Shown: positions 48,101-56,528 of the stretch, piece after piece
Position numbering within the stretch: the first letter of the stretch is position 1
How the letters are laid out: each line of letters starts with the position of its first letter
Assembly (NCBI RefSeq): GCF_000505665.1
Contig: NC_023033.1
Span: 372,001-436,000 of the forward strand
Length of the DNA: 64,000 nt
Source: Thermosynechococcus sp. NK55a
Lineage (GTDB): Bacteria > Cyanobacteriota > Cyanobacteriia > Thermosynechococcales > Thermosynechococcaceae
Direction of reading: 5' to 3'
The notes under the pieces: generated by a model
Database searches by the model: none
Seen by the model: the letters and a program-made list of their open reading frames with translations, nothing else
Told to the model about the DNA's origin: nothing
Made by a program: the position numbers and the translations under genes

Positions 48101-48688
48101 TATGGGTACTTCCCCTGCCAAAGTGAGGGCAACACTGTCTATATCTATGATCCCGAAAGGGTAGGGGATAAAGAGGCCTGTGTCCCTGAGCGGGCGATCG
48201 CCCAGTTTACCTTCCCCCGCCAAAAGGGTGGCCGTCGTCTGTGTATTGCCGACTTCTTTGCTCCTGTGGAATCGGGCATCATTGATGTCTTTCCCATGCA
48301 GGCCGTCACCGTTGGTGAAATTGCCACCCAAGTGGCGCAGCAGCTATTTGCCGCCAATCAATACAGCGATTACCTCTACTTCCACGGGATGGCGGTGCAA
48401 ACGGCTGAAGCCCTCGCCGAGTGGTGTCATGCCCGCATTCGCCGCGAGTTGGGGTGCACCCCTGATCCCGAGTCCATTCGCGATATTCTTGCCCAGCGCT
48501 ACCAAGGCTCCCGCTATAGCTTTGGTTATCCTGCCTGCCCCAATATGCAGGACCAATATACGCAACTGCGACTCCTTAATAGCGATCGCATCGGCATGTA
48601 CATGGACGAGAGCGAACAACTCTACCCTGAGCAATCCACGACAGCCATTATCTGCTACCATCCCACCGCCAAGTATTTTAGCGTCTAA
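45137..48688 (+). CDS. metH: B12-dependent methionine synthase
   Basis: MetH transfers a methyl group from 5-methyltetrahydrofolate to homocysteine through methylcobalamin. The 1183-residue protein has all four modules. The homocysteine domain (about 1-310) shows GLNCATGP and [11 protein letters not shown] with the zinc cysteines. The pterin domain (about 335-620) shows [18 protein letters not shown]. The B12 domain (about 640-860) shows [10 protein letters not shown] with the cobalt His near 737. The SAM-dependent activation domain (about 905-1183) shows [16 protein letters not shown] Pro/Ala-rich linker of about 45 residues (near 862-905) joins the last two. The ATG at 45137 is the first. 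A second in-frame ATG lies two codons later. It depends on corrin, and cbiC and cobK lie elsewhere in the window. Confidence 0.98.
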   Translation: MSMSFLEYLHAEPRRVIVFDGAMGTNLQAQNLTAEDFGGKEYEGCNEYLVISQPEAVAKVHRDFLAAGADVIETDTFGSSSIVLSEYNLGDRAYEISKKAAVLAKSVAAEFSTPEKPRFVAGSMGPGTKLPTLGHIDYDTLYRAFREQAAGLFDGGVDLFIIETCQDVLQIKAALNGVMAVFQERGERRPLMVSVTMEQQGTMLVGSEIGAALTILEPYPIDILGLNCATGPDLMTEHIRYLSQHSPFVISCIPNAGLPENIGGHAHYKLTPMELRLALTRFVEDFGVQVIGGCCGTRPDHIAALAEIAATLTPKARSPQRVPAAASIYSPQPYDQENSFLIIGERLNASGSKKCRDLLNAEDWDGLVALARAQVREGAHILDVNVDYVGRDGVRDMRELVSRLVTNVTLPLMLDSTEWQKMEAGLKVAGGKCLLNSTNFEDGEPRFYKVLELAKTYGAGVVIGTIDEEGMARTAEKKFAIAQRAYRAALDYGIPPWEIFFDPLALPISTGIEEDRGNGRETIAAIRRIRAELPGCHILLGVSNISFGLNPAARQVLNSMFLHEAMQAGMDAAIVSAAKILPLAKIEPQQQQVCRDLIYDRRRFEGEVCVYDPLAELTRLFEGKTTKQDRSPVENLPLEERLKRHIIDGDRLGLEETLAKALETYAPLEIINTFLLDGMKVVGELFASGQMQLPFVLQSAETMKAAVAYLEPFMEKSATGDTAKGTVVIATVKGDVHDIGKNLVDIILTNNGYRVINLGIKQPVENIIQAYEEHQADCIAMSGLLVKSTAFMKENLEVFNERGITVPVILGGAALTPKFVYEDCRSTYHGQVIYGKDAFADLHFMDRLMSAKAAGQWDDRQGFLDGTTISTPEAGSTPAIAPEPTAVAEPDTSEVVDTRRSEAVAVDIPRPTPPFWGICHLKPDQIPLSEVFAYLDLQALIAGQWQFRKPKDQDRATYNVFLAEKVYPILEEWKQRILAENLLHPELIYGYFPCQSEGNTVYIYDPERVGDKEACVPERAIAQFTFPRQKGGRRLCIADFFAPVESGIIDVFPMQAVTVGEIATQVAQQLFAANQYSDYLYFHGMAVQTAEALAEWCHARIRRELGCTPDPESIRDILAQRYQGSRYSFGYPACPNMQDQYTQLRLLNSDRIGMYMDESEQLYPEQSTTAIICYHPTAKYFSV

Positions 48689-49167
48689 GCCCCAGCTTTC
48701 CTTGGACCAATCGGAGCGAAAACCCTGTTGGCTGAGCAGTTCTTTGAGGACTAGCTGCCCCTGACGCCTCCCAAGGCCAATGGCAGCAACCAGTTGTCTC
48801 TCAATGTTTCGCCAGCATTTTTGGGCACTTGTAGTCCCTCAACGAGGGCAGGGACTTGGGGCACTGCCACGGGTTCTAGGTGAACTCTCCTGATCCCCTA
48901 GGGATAACCTGTTGTCGAGTCATGGTGGCGGGTTGCTGGTTCCCTTTGATGCGTGGCGGTATAGACTTGATCTTTCCCTCCTTGCAAGAACCGAGTCATT
49001 TGGGTTATCGGTCCACCGCTAAACCAGAGGGCAGGTTTTGATCGGCGGCGGCAAGTTCATCCCTTAGCAACTCTGATTGCAAGGGTGGAGTCCAGCCAAT
49101 GCAATTGCTATTGATTGAGATCAGCGATCGCCCCAATGATAAACTGCAAACGTAAAGAGTGCCGGAG
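48689..49167. other. Spacer after metH
   Basis: The spacer carries no gene that I recognise. A seven-pair inverted repeat (AGTCCCT at 48833-48839 with AGGGACT at 48850-48856) has no T-run. On the minus strand, about 48710-48830, one frame reads like a protein (LVAAIGLGRRQGQLVLKELL and QQGFRSDWSKESWG) but has no start or boundaries I can defend, so it may be a relic. The right-hand end holds the promoter of the kinase gene. Confidence 0.4.
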
Positions 49168-50511
49168 ATGCCCGCGGTGACGCGCCCAAAAATTATTGTC
49201 CTAGATGATGACCCCACCGGTTCACAAACGGTGCACAGTTGCCTGCTGTTGACCCGCTGGGATGTGGATACCCTCTGTCGTGGCCTTGCTGATAGCGTAC
49301 CCATCTTTTTTATCCTCACCAATACCCGTGCCTTGCCAGCAGAAATGGCAGCAGAGGTGACGCGCAGGGTTTGTCGTCATCTCAAGGAGGCGATCGCCCA
49401 AACGGGCACAACCGATTACATGATTGTCAGTCGTTCCGACTCCACCCTCCGCGGCCACTATCCCCTCGAAACGGATATCATTGCTGCGGAACTGGGTCCC
49501 TTTGATGCCCATTTTCTAGTGCCTGCCTTTTTGGAGGGGGGGCGCATTACCCGCGATAGCCAGCACTACCTCATGGTCGAGGGTCAGCCTGTGCCTGTCC
49601 ATGAAACTGAGTTTGCTCGCGATTCTGTCTTTGGCTACCGCCACAGCTATTTGCCCGACTATGTGGCCGAAAAGACCCAAGGGCGAATTCCAGCCGGCGC
49701 TGTAGAACGCTTTTTACTGGCGGATTTGCGGCACCCAGCGGCCTTGCTCGATCGTTTAGCCCGCTTGCAGGGGAATGTCTGCGCCGTTGTGGATGCTGAA
49801 ACCCAAGGGGATTTGGATCAGTTTGCTGCGGCCGTGCTCCAGGTGGCCAGTCAAGGAAAACGCTTTTTGTTCCGCAGTGCTGCCAGTTTACTGACTGCCC
49901 TCGCACAACTGCCCCCCCAACCCACCCCGCCAGCGGCAATGGCCACCTATTGCCGCCCTGGGCGCTATGGGGCAGTTTTAGTGGGTTCCCATGTGCGCAA
50001 AACCACTGAACAACTGACCGCCCTGCTGAAGGAACCCGATGTGTTTTCCATTGAAGTGCCCGTAGCACGATTGCGGGACAGTGCGGTGGCTGAAGCAGAA
50101 ATGATTGCTGAGGTCTTGGCGGCGGTGGATCGGGCGATCGCCCAGGGGAAAACCCCTGTCATCTATACCAGCCGTCAGGAACTCACCTTTGCAGATGCAC
50201 CGACACGCTTAGCCTTTGGGCAGCGGGTTTCTGAAGTGCTGATGGCGATCCTTCAGCAGCTCCCCGCCGATTTGCGCTATCTGATCAGCAAAGGAGGCAT
50301 CACTTCCAACGATGTGCTCAGTAAGGGCTTAAACCTGGCCACGGTTCGCCTCTTGGGGCAAGTGATTCCCGGCTGCTCCGTGGTGCGCACCGCTGCCGAT
50401 CATCCCCGCTTTCCAGAATTACCCGTGGTGCTGTTCCCCGGTAATGTGGGCGATCGCGAGGCACTGCGCACGGTCTATCATCGCTTTCAGGGCAGTGGCA
50501 CTGCAATTTAG
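49168..50511 (+). CDS. Four-carbon acid sugar kinase family protein (DUF1537)
   Basis: The protein (447 residues) has the two-domain fold of the DUF1537 family. The N-terminal domain shows IIVLDDDPTGSQTVHSC (about 9-25) and IVSRSDSTLRGHYPLETDI (about 88-106). The nucleotide-binding C-terminal domain shows VLVGSHVRKTTEQL, LISKGGITSNDVLSKGL and VLFPGNVGDREAL. Characterised members phosphorylate tetronate-type sugar acids. Those members normally sit beside an isomerase, epimerase or aldolase for the same sugar, but here none is adjacent, so the substrate is unknown. The start could be GTG 49159 or ATG 49168. The latter has AAAGAG upstream. Confidence 0.85.
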   Translation: MPAVTRPKIIVLDDDPTGSQTVHSCLLLTRWDVDTLCRGLADSVPIFFILTNTRALPAEMAAEVTRRVCRHLKEAIAQTGTTDYMIVSRSDSTLRGHYPLETDIIAAELGPFDAHFLVPAFLEGGRITRDSQHYLMVEGQPVPVHETEFARDSVFGYRHSYLPDYVAEKTQGRIPAGAVERFLLADLRHPAALLDRLARLQGNVCAVVDAETQGDLDQFAAAVLQVASQGKRFLFRSAASLLTALAQLPPQPTPPAAMATYCRPGRYGAVLVGSHVRKTTEQLTALLKEPDVFSIEVPVARLRDSAVAEAEMIAEVLAAVDRAIAQGKTPVIYTSRQELTFADAPTRLAFGQRVSEVLMAILQQLPADLRYLISKGGITSNDVLSKGLNLATVRLLGQVIPGCSVVRTAADHPRFPELPVVLFPGNVGDREALRTVYHRFQGSGTAI

Positions 50512-50616
50512 GAATGATTAGGAATGATTCCCCACTCCCTTGAATCTCGCTGAGTTCAGGGTTTAGAATGCAGTTGCAACAATAATAAACAATTTTTAAT
50601 CTTTCCCGATAAGTGA

Positions 50617-50991
50617 ATGAGTTTAGTCAACACGGTTGGGGCGAAATCAACGGTATGGCGGTGGCTACTGCCTGTTTTAGTGGTACTGCTGGTGGGCGGC
50701 GGTTGGATGTTGGCTCTCCTGTTGCCCCTGCGGGATCCCTACATTCAAGCTGTACGGGCGGCGGTGGGCAATCCCAGTCGCGGCGAACAAATTTTCATCC
50801 TCAACTGTGCGGGTTGCCATGGCATTGATGGCAAGGGGGAAGTCGGCCCTAGCCTCGTGCAGATTAGCCACCGGCGATCGCAGGTACAGCTCATTCAGCA
50901 AATTATCAGTGGCAATACCCCGCCCATGCCCAAGTTTCAAGCCCAGCCCCAAGACATGGCTGACCTATTAAGCTACTTGAAGACACTCTAA
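50617..50991 (+). CDS. cytM: Membrane-anchored c-type cytochrome, cytochrome cM-like
   Basis: The 124-residue product has a long N-terminal hydrophobic segment (WRWLLPVLVVLLVGGGWMLALLL) that probably stays as an anchor, then one CXXCH haem site (CAGCHGIDGKGEVGP, about 65-79) and the axial Met in TPPMPKFQAQPQDMADLL. The anchor, the GxQIFxxNC AGCHG start and the MPKF ending match cytochrome cM of cyanobacteria, which acts in respiratory/photosynthetic electron flow at the thylakoid or cytoplasmic membrane. It could instead be another monohaem cytochrome. The ATG at 50617 is clear. A 92-base spacer with a possible promoter leads to sipA. Confidence 0.83.
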   Translation: MSLVNTVGAKSTVWRWLLPVLVVLLVGGGWMLALLLPLRDPYIQAVRAAVGNPSRGEQIFILNCAGCHGIDGKGEVGPSLVQISHRRSQVQLIQQIISGNTPPMPKFQAQPQDMADLLSYLKTL

Positions 50992-51083
50992 AAATTTTGA
51001 CAAAAATCCCCCAGGTAAAGCTGGTATATTAAATTAAAAATTGTGTTATTAGCATTGCCAATTTCGAGCATCCTTTGGTGGGA

Positions 51084-51299
51084 ATGGAAGAAGTCTTTGC
51101 AGTGGGCGATCGCGTTCGCCTTGTGGAACTGCCACCCTATGTGAAAACAGCGGAACCAATGCCAATGTTGCGTCCCGCCAGTATCCTCACCCTCGGTGAA
51201 GAAGGGGTTATTCTAGGCCAGCAACCGCGAAACTATTGGGTGGTGCGGCTCGAGCGGGGTGCCTTTTTGCTGGAAGCCAAGTATTTGGAGCGGGTTTAA
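51084..51299 (+). CDS. sipA: NblS-interacting regulator SipA (DUF3148 type)
   Basis: The product (71 residues from the ATG at 51084) has the SipA signature: FAVGDRVRLVELPPYVKTAE then PMPMLRPASIL and GEEGVILGQQPRNYWVV. It is a small SH3-like beta-barrel that binds the histidine kinase NblS (Hik33/DspA) and raises its activity, which links it to light and nutrient stress control. It is cytosolic. A TTG at 51075 and GTG at 51078 are alternative starts. The stop overlaps the glycosyltransferase start as TAATG (51297-51301), so both come from one message. Confidence 0.85.
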   Translation: MEEVFAVGDRVRLVELPPYVKTAEPMPMLRPASILTLGEEGVILGQQPRNYWVVRLERGAFLLEAKYLERV

Positions 51300-52423
51300 T
51301 GGCTCCCCTGCTGTCCCTGTGCATGATTGTCAAAAACGAGGCCCATCAATTGCGGCGTTGCTTGCTGTCGGTTCAGCCTTGGGTGGATGAAATCATTATT
51401 GTGGACACAGGCTCCACCGATGAGACGATCGCCATTGCTCGGGAATTTACACCCCACGTCCATGCCGTTGCTTGGCAAGCGGATTTTGCAGCCGCCCGTA
51501 ATGCCGCCTTAGCCCAGGCCACTGGGGAGTGGGTCTTTTACATTGATGCCGATGAAGAATTGGTGGTTACGGATGCCCACTGGCAAGACCAATTGACGGC
51601 GCCGGGTGCCCATGCCATGAATCAGTGGAGTCTGCTGCGCCGTGAACAGTCTAGCGATCGCAACTGGAGTGAATTTTGGAATGTGCGCTTTGGCCGCCGC
51701 TTCCCCGACCTCCATTTTGCCGGCGCCCTCCATGAGCAACTCTACTATCGAGAACGAGAAGCGGTGGTGGGTCAATTGCAGGGGGTTTATCTCATTCACC
51801 ACAACCAAGAAAGCCAAGAGCAATTCCTTGCCAAAATTCGCGATCGCAATATCCCGATCCTTGAAAAAATGGTGCAGCAGGGCGATCGCCGCCTGCAAAA
51901 CTTGGTCTGCCTTGGGGATCACTACGCCGCCTGTGGCGATAGCGATCGCTCCCAAGCATGGTACGAACAAGCCCTCGAGCAGATTGCCCCTGCCGTCGAA
52001 CAGGGGATACTCCCTAGGGACACCACATGGCTCCGTCATCTTCTCTTTTGGGTTAGCTACCGCGCCTTTGAAGCCAAGGACTACGAAACCGCCCAGTATT
52101 ACCTCAGCTATGGCCTGCGCTTCTTTGATCGCTATCCGCCCCTGCTCTATGTAGCGGGGCTACTTATCTTTGAATTGGGCCTGCAGCGAGGGGCGCTGCC
52201 CTACTTTCACCGCTGTTTAGATCTCCTTGAGCAGGGAACCTACGATCGCGCTGAACCCTTTGATCGCCAGTGGATGACCACCCAGCCCGCCTACAGTTTG
52301 GGCTACACCTATATGACCCTTCAGGAGCGCGATCGCGCCATTGCCTACTTTCAAAAAGCCCTTGAATTTAACCCTGGCTATACCCCTGCCCAGATATACT
52401 TGCAGCAACTTCAGAAAATTTAG
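51299..52423 (+). CDS. Family 2 glycosyltransferase with C-terminal TPR-like repeats
   Basis: The 374-residue product has a GT2 domain (LLSLCMIVKNEAHQLRRCLL, about 4-23; IIVDTGSTDETIAIAREF; the divalent-metal DAD motif in YIDADEEL), followed by helical repeats (about 190-374) that include AYSLGYTYMTLQERDRAIAY. This GT2-TPR layout is common in cyanobacteria and actinobacteria, with functions in cell-surface glycan assembly. The acceptor is unknown. Residues between the domains include LHEQLYYREREAVVG. The ATG at 51299 shares the base A with the sipA stop, so it is translationally coupled. Confidence 0.88.
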   Translation: MAPLLSLCMIVKNEAHQLRRCLLSVQPWVDEIIIVDTGSTDETIAIAREFTPHVHAVAWQADFAAARNAALAQATGEWVFYIDADEELVVTDAHWQDQLTAPGAHAMNQWSLLRREQSSDRNWSEFWNVRFGRRFPDLHFAGALHEQLYYREREAVVGQLQGVYLIHHNQESQEQFLAKIRDRNIPILEKMVQQGDRRLQNLVCLGDHYAACGDSDRSQAWYEQALEQIAPAVEQGILPRDTTWLRHLLFWVSYRAFEAKDYETAQYYLSYGLRFFDRYPPLLYVAGLLIFELGLQRGALPYFHRCLDLLEQGTYDRAEPFDRQWMTTQPAYSLGYTYMTLQERDRAIAYFQKALEFNPGYTPAQIYLQQLQKI

Positions 52424-52481
52424 AAAAGCGTAGGTTAGTAGTTTGCTAGGATCAAATAGGAAAGTAAAGCAGTTAAACAGG

Positions 52482-53495
52482 ATGGCACTGCTGGGACAGT
52501 CCGCAGCAGAACTGAAAGCATGGGTAGAAGCCCAAGGACAGCCCGGCTATCGCGGGCAACAACTCCATCAGTGGCTCTATCAAAAGGGGGCGCGATCGCT
52601 CCAAGAGATCACTGTCTTTCCGAAACAGTGGCGCGATGCCCTGACAGGTGTAGAGATTGGCCGCTCAGAAATTCGCTACCGCCATGATGCCCAGGATGGC
52701 ACCGTAAAGCTGCTGTTGACCTTAGCCGATGGTGAAACCATTGAAACCGTAGGCATTCCCAGTAGCGATCGCCTGACGGTCTGCGTATCTTCCCAAGTAG
52801 GCTGCCCAATGGCTTGTGATTTTTGTGCCACCGGTAAAGGGGGCTACCGCCGCAATCTGGCCTGCCACGAAATCGTGGATCAGGTGCTCACGATCCAAAG
52901 TGAAATGGAGCGCCGTGTCAGCCATGTGGTATTTATGGGCATGGGCGAACCCCTGTTAAACTTACCTGCCGTTCTCCAGGCAATCACCTGTCTCAATCGC
53001 GATATTGGCATTGGTCAGCGGCACATCACCATTTCCACCGTGGGCATTCCCCAACAAATTCAGCAACTGGCACAGCACCAATTGCAAACCACCCTTGCCG
53101 TCAGCCTCCATGCCCCCAACCAAGCCCTACGGGAGCAACTCATTCCCAGTGCCAAACACTATCCCCTCAGCCAGTTAATTGCCGACTGTCGTGGCTATGT
53201 GCAACAAACCGGTCGCCGCATTACCTTTGAATATACTGTTCTGGCGGGGGTCAACGATCGCCCCCAGCACGCCGAGGAGCTGGCGCAGCTATTGCGGGGC
53301 TTCCAAAACCATGTCAACCTGATTCCCTACAATCCCATTCCTGAGGCAGCCTATCAACGTCCTACGGATCAGCGCCTGCGGCAATTTCTCAGTCAACTGC
53401 AAGCCCGAGGGGTTACTGCCAGCATTCGGCGATCGCGGGGTCTGGATCAGCAAGCCGCCTGTGGCCAATTGCGCCAAGGCCAACTCATTCCCTAA
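52482..53495 (+). CDS. rlmN: 23S rRNA (adenine(2503)-C(2))-methyltransferase RlmN
   Basis: RlmN is a radical-SAM enzyme that methylates C2 of A2503 in 23S rRNA and A37 of some tRNAs. The protein (337 residues) has the cluster motif [14 protein letters not shown] (Cys near 108, 112 and 115), [46 protein letters not shown] with the second catalytic Cys near the C-terminus, and [17 protein letters not shown]. The TTG at 52443 would add 13 residues that do not fit, so I use the ATG at 52482. It comes 58 bases after the glycosyltransferase gene and may have its own promoter. Confidence 0.97.
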   Translation: MALLGQSAAELKAWVEAQGQPGYRGQQLHQWLYQKGARSLQEITVFPKQWRDALTGVEIGRSEIRYRHDAQDGTVKLLLTLADGETIETVGIPSSDRLTVCVSSQVGCPMACDFCATGKGGYRRNLACHEIVDQVLTIQSEMERRVSHVVFMGMGEPLLNLPAVLQAITCLNRDIGIGQRHITISTVGIPQQIQQLAQHQLQTTLAVSLHAPNQALREQLIPSAKHYPLSQLIADCRGYVQQTGRRITFEYTVLAGVNDRPQHAEELAQLLRGFQNHVNLIPYNPIPEAAYQRPTDQRLRQFLSQLQARGVTASIRRSRGLDQQAACGQLRQGQLIP

Positions 53496-53550
53496 ACATT
53501 TTTTGCTATCATAACTTTCTAATTTCCTGTAATTCCTATCCCATTATTGA

Positions 53551-55419
53551 ATGAAGCCAGAGCTTTGGTTCGTTGCTCCCATTGGCGCGATCGCCCTCGG
53601 TGGTATTGCCACCCTGATTCAACCCCAACAACCCTTAGCAGCCCTTTTAGGGAGTGGCATTGGTGCCCTTGCGGGGGCTCCCCTCATTGAAAAGAACCAG
53701 CGCCGTAGCGATCGCCTGCTTCAAGACATTCACACCCTCCTCGCATCCTTTCCAGAGACTACGGAACTCAAGACACTTCTCCTGCAAGAACTCAAGCAAC
53801 AACGCCTCACTGACCTTGCCCAGCAACTACACGAAGCACTTCCCGAAGCCCGGCGCCCGATTCGCAACCAGATAGCCCAGCCACTGGAAACCCTCAAGGA
53901 CAATTTAAGAGACACCTCCCCACTGAGTGCCCAGGAACTAGAGCCACTGATTGAAGCCATTCACGCCCAGAGTGCGGCTCTGCAAACCATTCAGACACTC
54001 CTCCAAAGACCCCAACCCCCCGCAAATACCCTAAAAACCGCTGTCCTCTATGACATTGAGAACTTAGTCTTTAACCAAGGGCAGCGATTAGACCCCGCCA
54101 AAGTCAATGAGCTTGTGTCCTTAGACAAGATTCTGGAGTCAATTAAAAGCACCATTGATCTGGGGGAAATTGCCATCAAGCGCGCCTATGGCAACTGGCA
54201 AAATAAAACGCTTCAAGCCCTTAACGATCAACTCAAGCGCTCACAGATTCAACGGGTTCCTGTCTATGGCCACAATCGAGATCAACGCAATGCCGCTGAC
54301 ATTCAGCTCGCCCTCGATGCCATTGACCTAATTCACCACTATCCTGACATTAACACCTTTGTTCTAATCTCTGGTGATGGTGGGTTTGGCTCCATTGCCC
54401 TGCGCCTGCGCGACTACGGTAAAACTGTGATTGGCTGTGCCTATTGGAATGCCGCTAGTCTTAGCTTTCAGAAGGTTTGCCACCAATTTATCTTTCTTGA
54501 GAATCCCTTCATTGATTCCCCTCCCCCAACCAATGGCAGAAACGGCACACCTTTCCCGCCTCAATCCAAGCCAGCCAACACGACGAGTCAGGCTTCACCT
54601 TTATTGTCTTCTCGTTTACCCATTGAGCCGTTGAACTATCATCAAATTCCTGTGAGCGCTATCGGCCAACGGGAAACCGAAAAACTACTGGAACTGTTGT
54701 CTTACTATACAAGCGATCCGGCAAAATCCCAGGAACTCGTCAACGGAATTGTTTTTGATACTGTCTTTTGGGATATCAAATCGGTACTCCCCCAACTGGA
54801 CCCATTGCGGTTTGGTTTCCTCAAGCCCTCCGGCTGGGTGGCTTATCTAGCCGATCAGCATCAGTTACCTATTTGCGTTGCAGTGAATAGTCAATTGCGC
54901 AAAGCTGTTCTCTGTTGGCGAAATAAGCTCCCCGAGTACTGCACAGTTCATACCCATGGGCCACAGAGTATCCACACCATCTCAATTTATCGCGCCATTT
55001 TTGCCCAGGAAGTCGCAGGAGATGCCCTCTTAACTAACGTGGGACACTGGTTAATAGCCCATCGCCCCCGCAATGTGGCCTCCAGAAGAATGACTAACGC
55101 CATTTTTGAGCAGAGCCACAGGGAGGGGCAGCCAATGAGTGAGACAGGAATCAAGCGGGCGATCGCCAACTATGTCAAAGCGGGTATTCTAACGCGCGCC
55201 TTATCCTCCAGTGGTGACACCCTGACCCTCAACCCTGCCATCAAGGACTTTTCTAGTTTGGTTATCGAGCTACAAAGCCGCTTTCGCCAAGCTGTGGAAG
55301 AGCGCCTCAGCAGGATTGGTGAGACAATCAATGAGCAGGTCTTTGCCCAAGCGGTTCCCCTCCAGCCGCTACAACTGCCTACAAAGAGTCCAGAAAAGGC
55401 ACCAGAACCTCCGTCCTAG
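53551..55419 (+). CDS. Membrane-anchored NYN-domain (PIN-like) RNase candidate
   Basis: The 622-residue product begins with two hydrophobic segments (about 5-20 and 27-44, together a likely anchor). A coiled-coil-type helical region follows (about 50-155), then a NYN/PIN-like domain with the acidic residues [11 protein letters not shown] (about 163-173), [14 protein letters not shown] and [20 protein letters not shown]. Such domains bind metal and cut RNA. The C-terminal half has further domains that look helical, perhaps winged-helix, with a Ser/Pro linker between ([15 protein letters not shown]). NYN proteins with LOTUS-type domains are known in bacteria. Here I cannot confirm LOTUS. The function is unknown. 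The stop shares CTAG with rpaA (55416-55419). Confidence 0.75.
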   Translation: MKPELWFVAPIGAIALGGIATLIQPQQPLAALLGSGIGALAGAPLIEKNQRRSDRLLQDIHTLLASFPETTELKTLLLQELKQQRLTDLAQQLHEALPEARRPIRNQIAQPLETLKDNLRDTSPLSAQELEPLIEAIHAQSAALQTIQTLLQRPQPPANTLKTAVLYDIENLVFNQGQRLDPAKVNELVSLDKILESIKSTIDLGEIAIKRAYGNWQNKTLQALNDQLKRSQIQRVPVYGHNRDQRNAADIQLALDAIDLIHHYPDINTFVLISGDGGFGSIALRLRDYGKTVIGCAYWNAASLSFQKVCHQFIFLENPFIDSPPPTNGRNGTPFPPQSKPANTTSQASPLLSSRLPIEPLNYHQIPVSAIGQRETEKLLELLSYYTSDPAKSQELVNGIVFDTVFWDIKSVLPQLDPLRFGFLKPSGWVAYLADQHQLPICVAVNSQLRKAVLCWRNKLPEYCTVHTHGPQSIHTISIYRAIFAQEVAGDALLTNVGHWLIAHRPRNVASRRMTNAIFEQSHREGQPMSETGIKRAIANYVKAGILTRALSSSGDTLTLNPAIKDFSSLVIELQSRFRQAVEERLSRIGETINEQVFAQAVPLQPLQLPTKSPEKAPEPPS

Positions 55420-56144
55420 GACGCATTGGGGGGTTCAATATGACTTGGCAACTCTAAACAATACCCAGCACCATAAACCGTTTTGATATAGCGAGGATTG
55501 CGGGGATCAGGTTCCAGTTTGGTGCGCAGGTGACGCACATGGACGCGGATGGTTTCAATGTCATCATCGGGGTCATAGCCCCAGACTTCCTTAAGGATTT
55601 CACTGGGAGAAACGGTTTGGCCGTGGCGTTGCAGCAGACAGTGGAGCAGTTCAAACTCAAGGCGTGTCAGCTTAATGATTTTGCCAAACCAAGAGGCCTC
55701 AAATCGTTCGGGCACTAGCGTCAATGGACCATAGCTGAGGATTTCTCGATGGCCCGCTGTGGCAGGAATGCGATCGGCCCGTCGCAAGAGGGCGCGTACC
55801 CGTGCCAGCATTTCCTCCAATTCAAAGGGTTTGGTGAGATAGTCATCGGCGCCGGCATTAAACCCCTCCACCTTGTTATGGGTTTGGCTCAGGGCCGTCA
55901 GCATCAAAATCGGAATATCTTGGGTGCGCGGATCGCGCCGCAGGCGTTGGCAAATGGTAAAGCCATCCACTTGGGGCAACATCAGGTCAAGGAGAATGAG
56001 GTCGGGAGAGAGTTGCACAGCGAGGGCTTGCCCTTGCATCCCATCCAAGGACTTTGTGACCTCGTAGCCCGCCATTTGCAGGTTAATTGCCAAAACGTCA
56101 GCGATCGCAGGGTCATCATCAATGATTAAGATGCGGGGCTTCAT
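55416..56144 (-). CDS. rpaA: OmpR-family response regulator RpaA
   Basis: RpaA is the main output regulator of the cyanobacterial circadian clock, phosphorylated by SasA and acting on class genes through an OmpR-type winged helix. The 242-residue product has the receiver start [20 protein letters not shown], the phospho-Asp ([14 protein letters not shown], Asp near 53), [35 protein letters not shown], and the DNA-binding domain with [19 protein letters not shown] and [14 protein letters not shown]. It matches RpaA rather than RpaB in the receiver and in the [17 protein letters not shown] ending. The ATG at 56144 is well placed. A TTG six codons upstream is less likely. A TATAAT (56202-56197) may be its -10 element. 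Confidence 0.93.
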   Translation of the reverse strand: MKPRILIIDDDPAIADVLAINLQMAGYEVTKSLDGMQGQALAVQLSPDLILLDLMLPQVDGFTICQRLRRDPRTQDIPILMLTALSQTHNKVEGFNAGADDYLTKPFELEEMLARVRALLRRADRIPATAGHREILSYGPLTLVPERFEASWFGKIIKLTRLEFELLHCLLQRHGQTVSPSEILKEVWGYDPDDDIETIRVHVRHLRTKLEPDPRNPRYIKTVYGAGYCLELPSHIEPPNAS

Positions 56145-56162
56145 AGGATGAACGGTACTCAA

Positions 56163-56528
56163 TCCTCATAGGCGGCGGACTACCGCTTCTGAGAGAATTA
56201 TAAACATCGCTGCAAAAACCTTAAGAGTTTGCTGAGTTTCTTTAGATTTTCTCAATATTTGAGGCCAATCTAGGGATATAGACCTTTTCTTTCTAAAATT
56301 GGACTATACCCAGCACATAGGATGTTGTCCTACAACAGCTTTACAAGGTTGAGGGGTCACTGAACCCTCTAAATGGGCCTAGACCACGTTCTAATCAGCC
56401 CTGGGTAGAGTTTGAAACCCAGTTCTAGGGTGCTATACGCAGAGCTACCCAAGCTGGAGGTACGTTTATGCTGCAAGCTTTATGCGCTCTTGAGGGGATT
56501 TTCCACAAACCTAGGCTATACTTTGGGA
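56163..56528. promoter_or_regulatory. Divergent spacer between rpaA and the DUF3370 gene
   Basis: This spacer of about 365 bases holds the rpaA promoter on the minus strand: TATAAT at 56202-56197 predicts a start near 56190 and a leader of about 45 bases. A short hairpin TAGGA/TCCTA at 56318-56332 and another GAGGG/CCCTC at 56351-56369 sit further right, probably in the leader or promoter of the plus-strand gene. Neither is followed by a T-run. No gene is seen. Confidence 0.5.
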
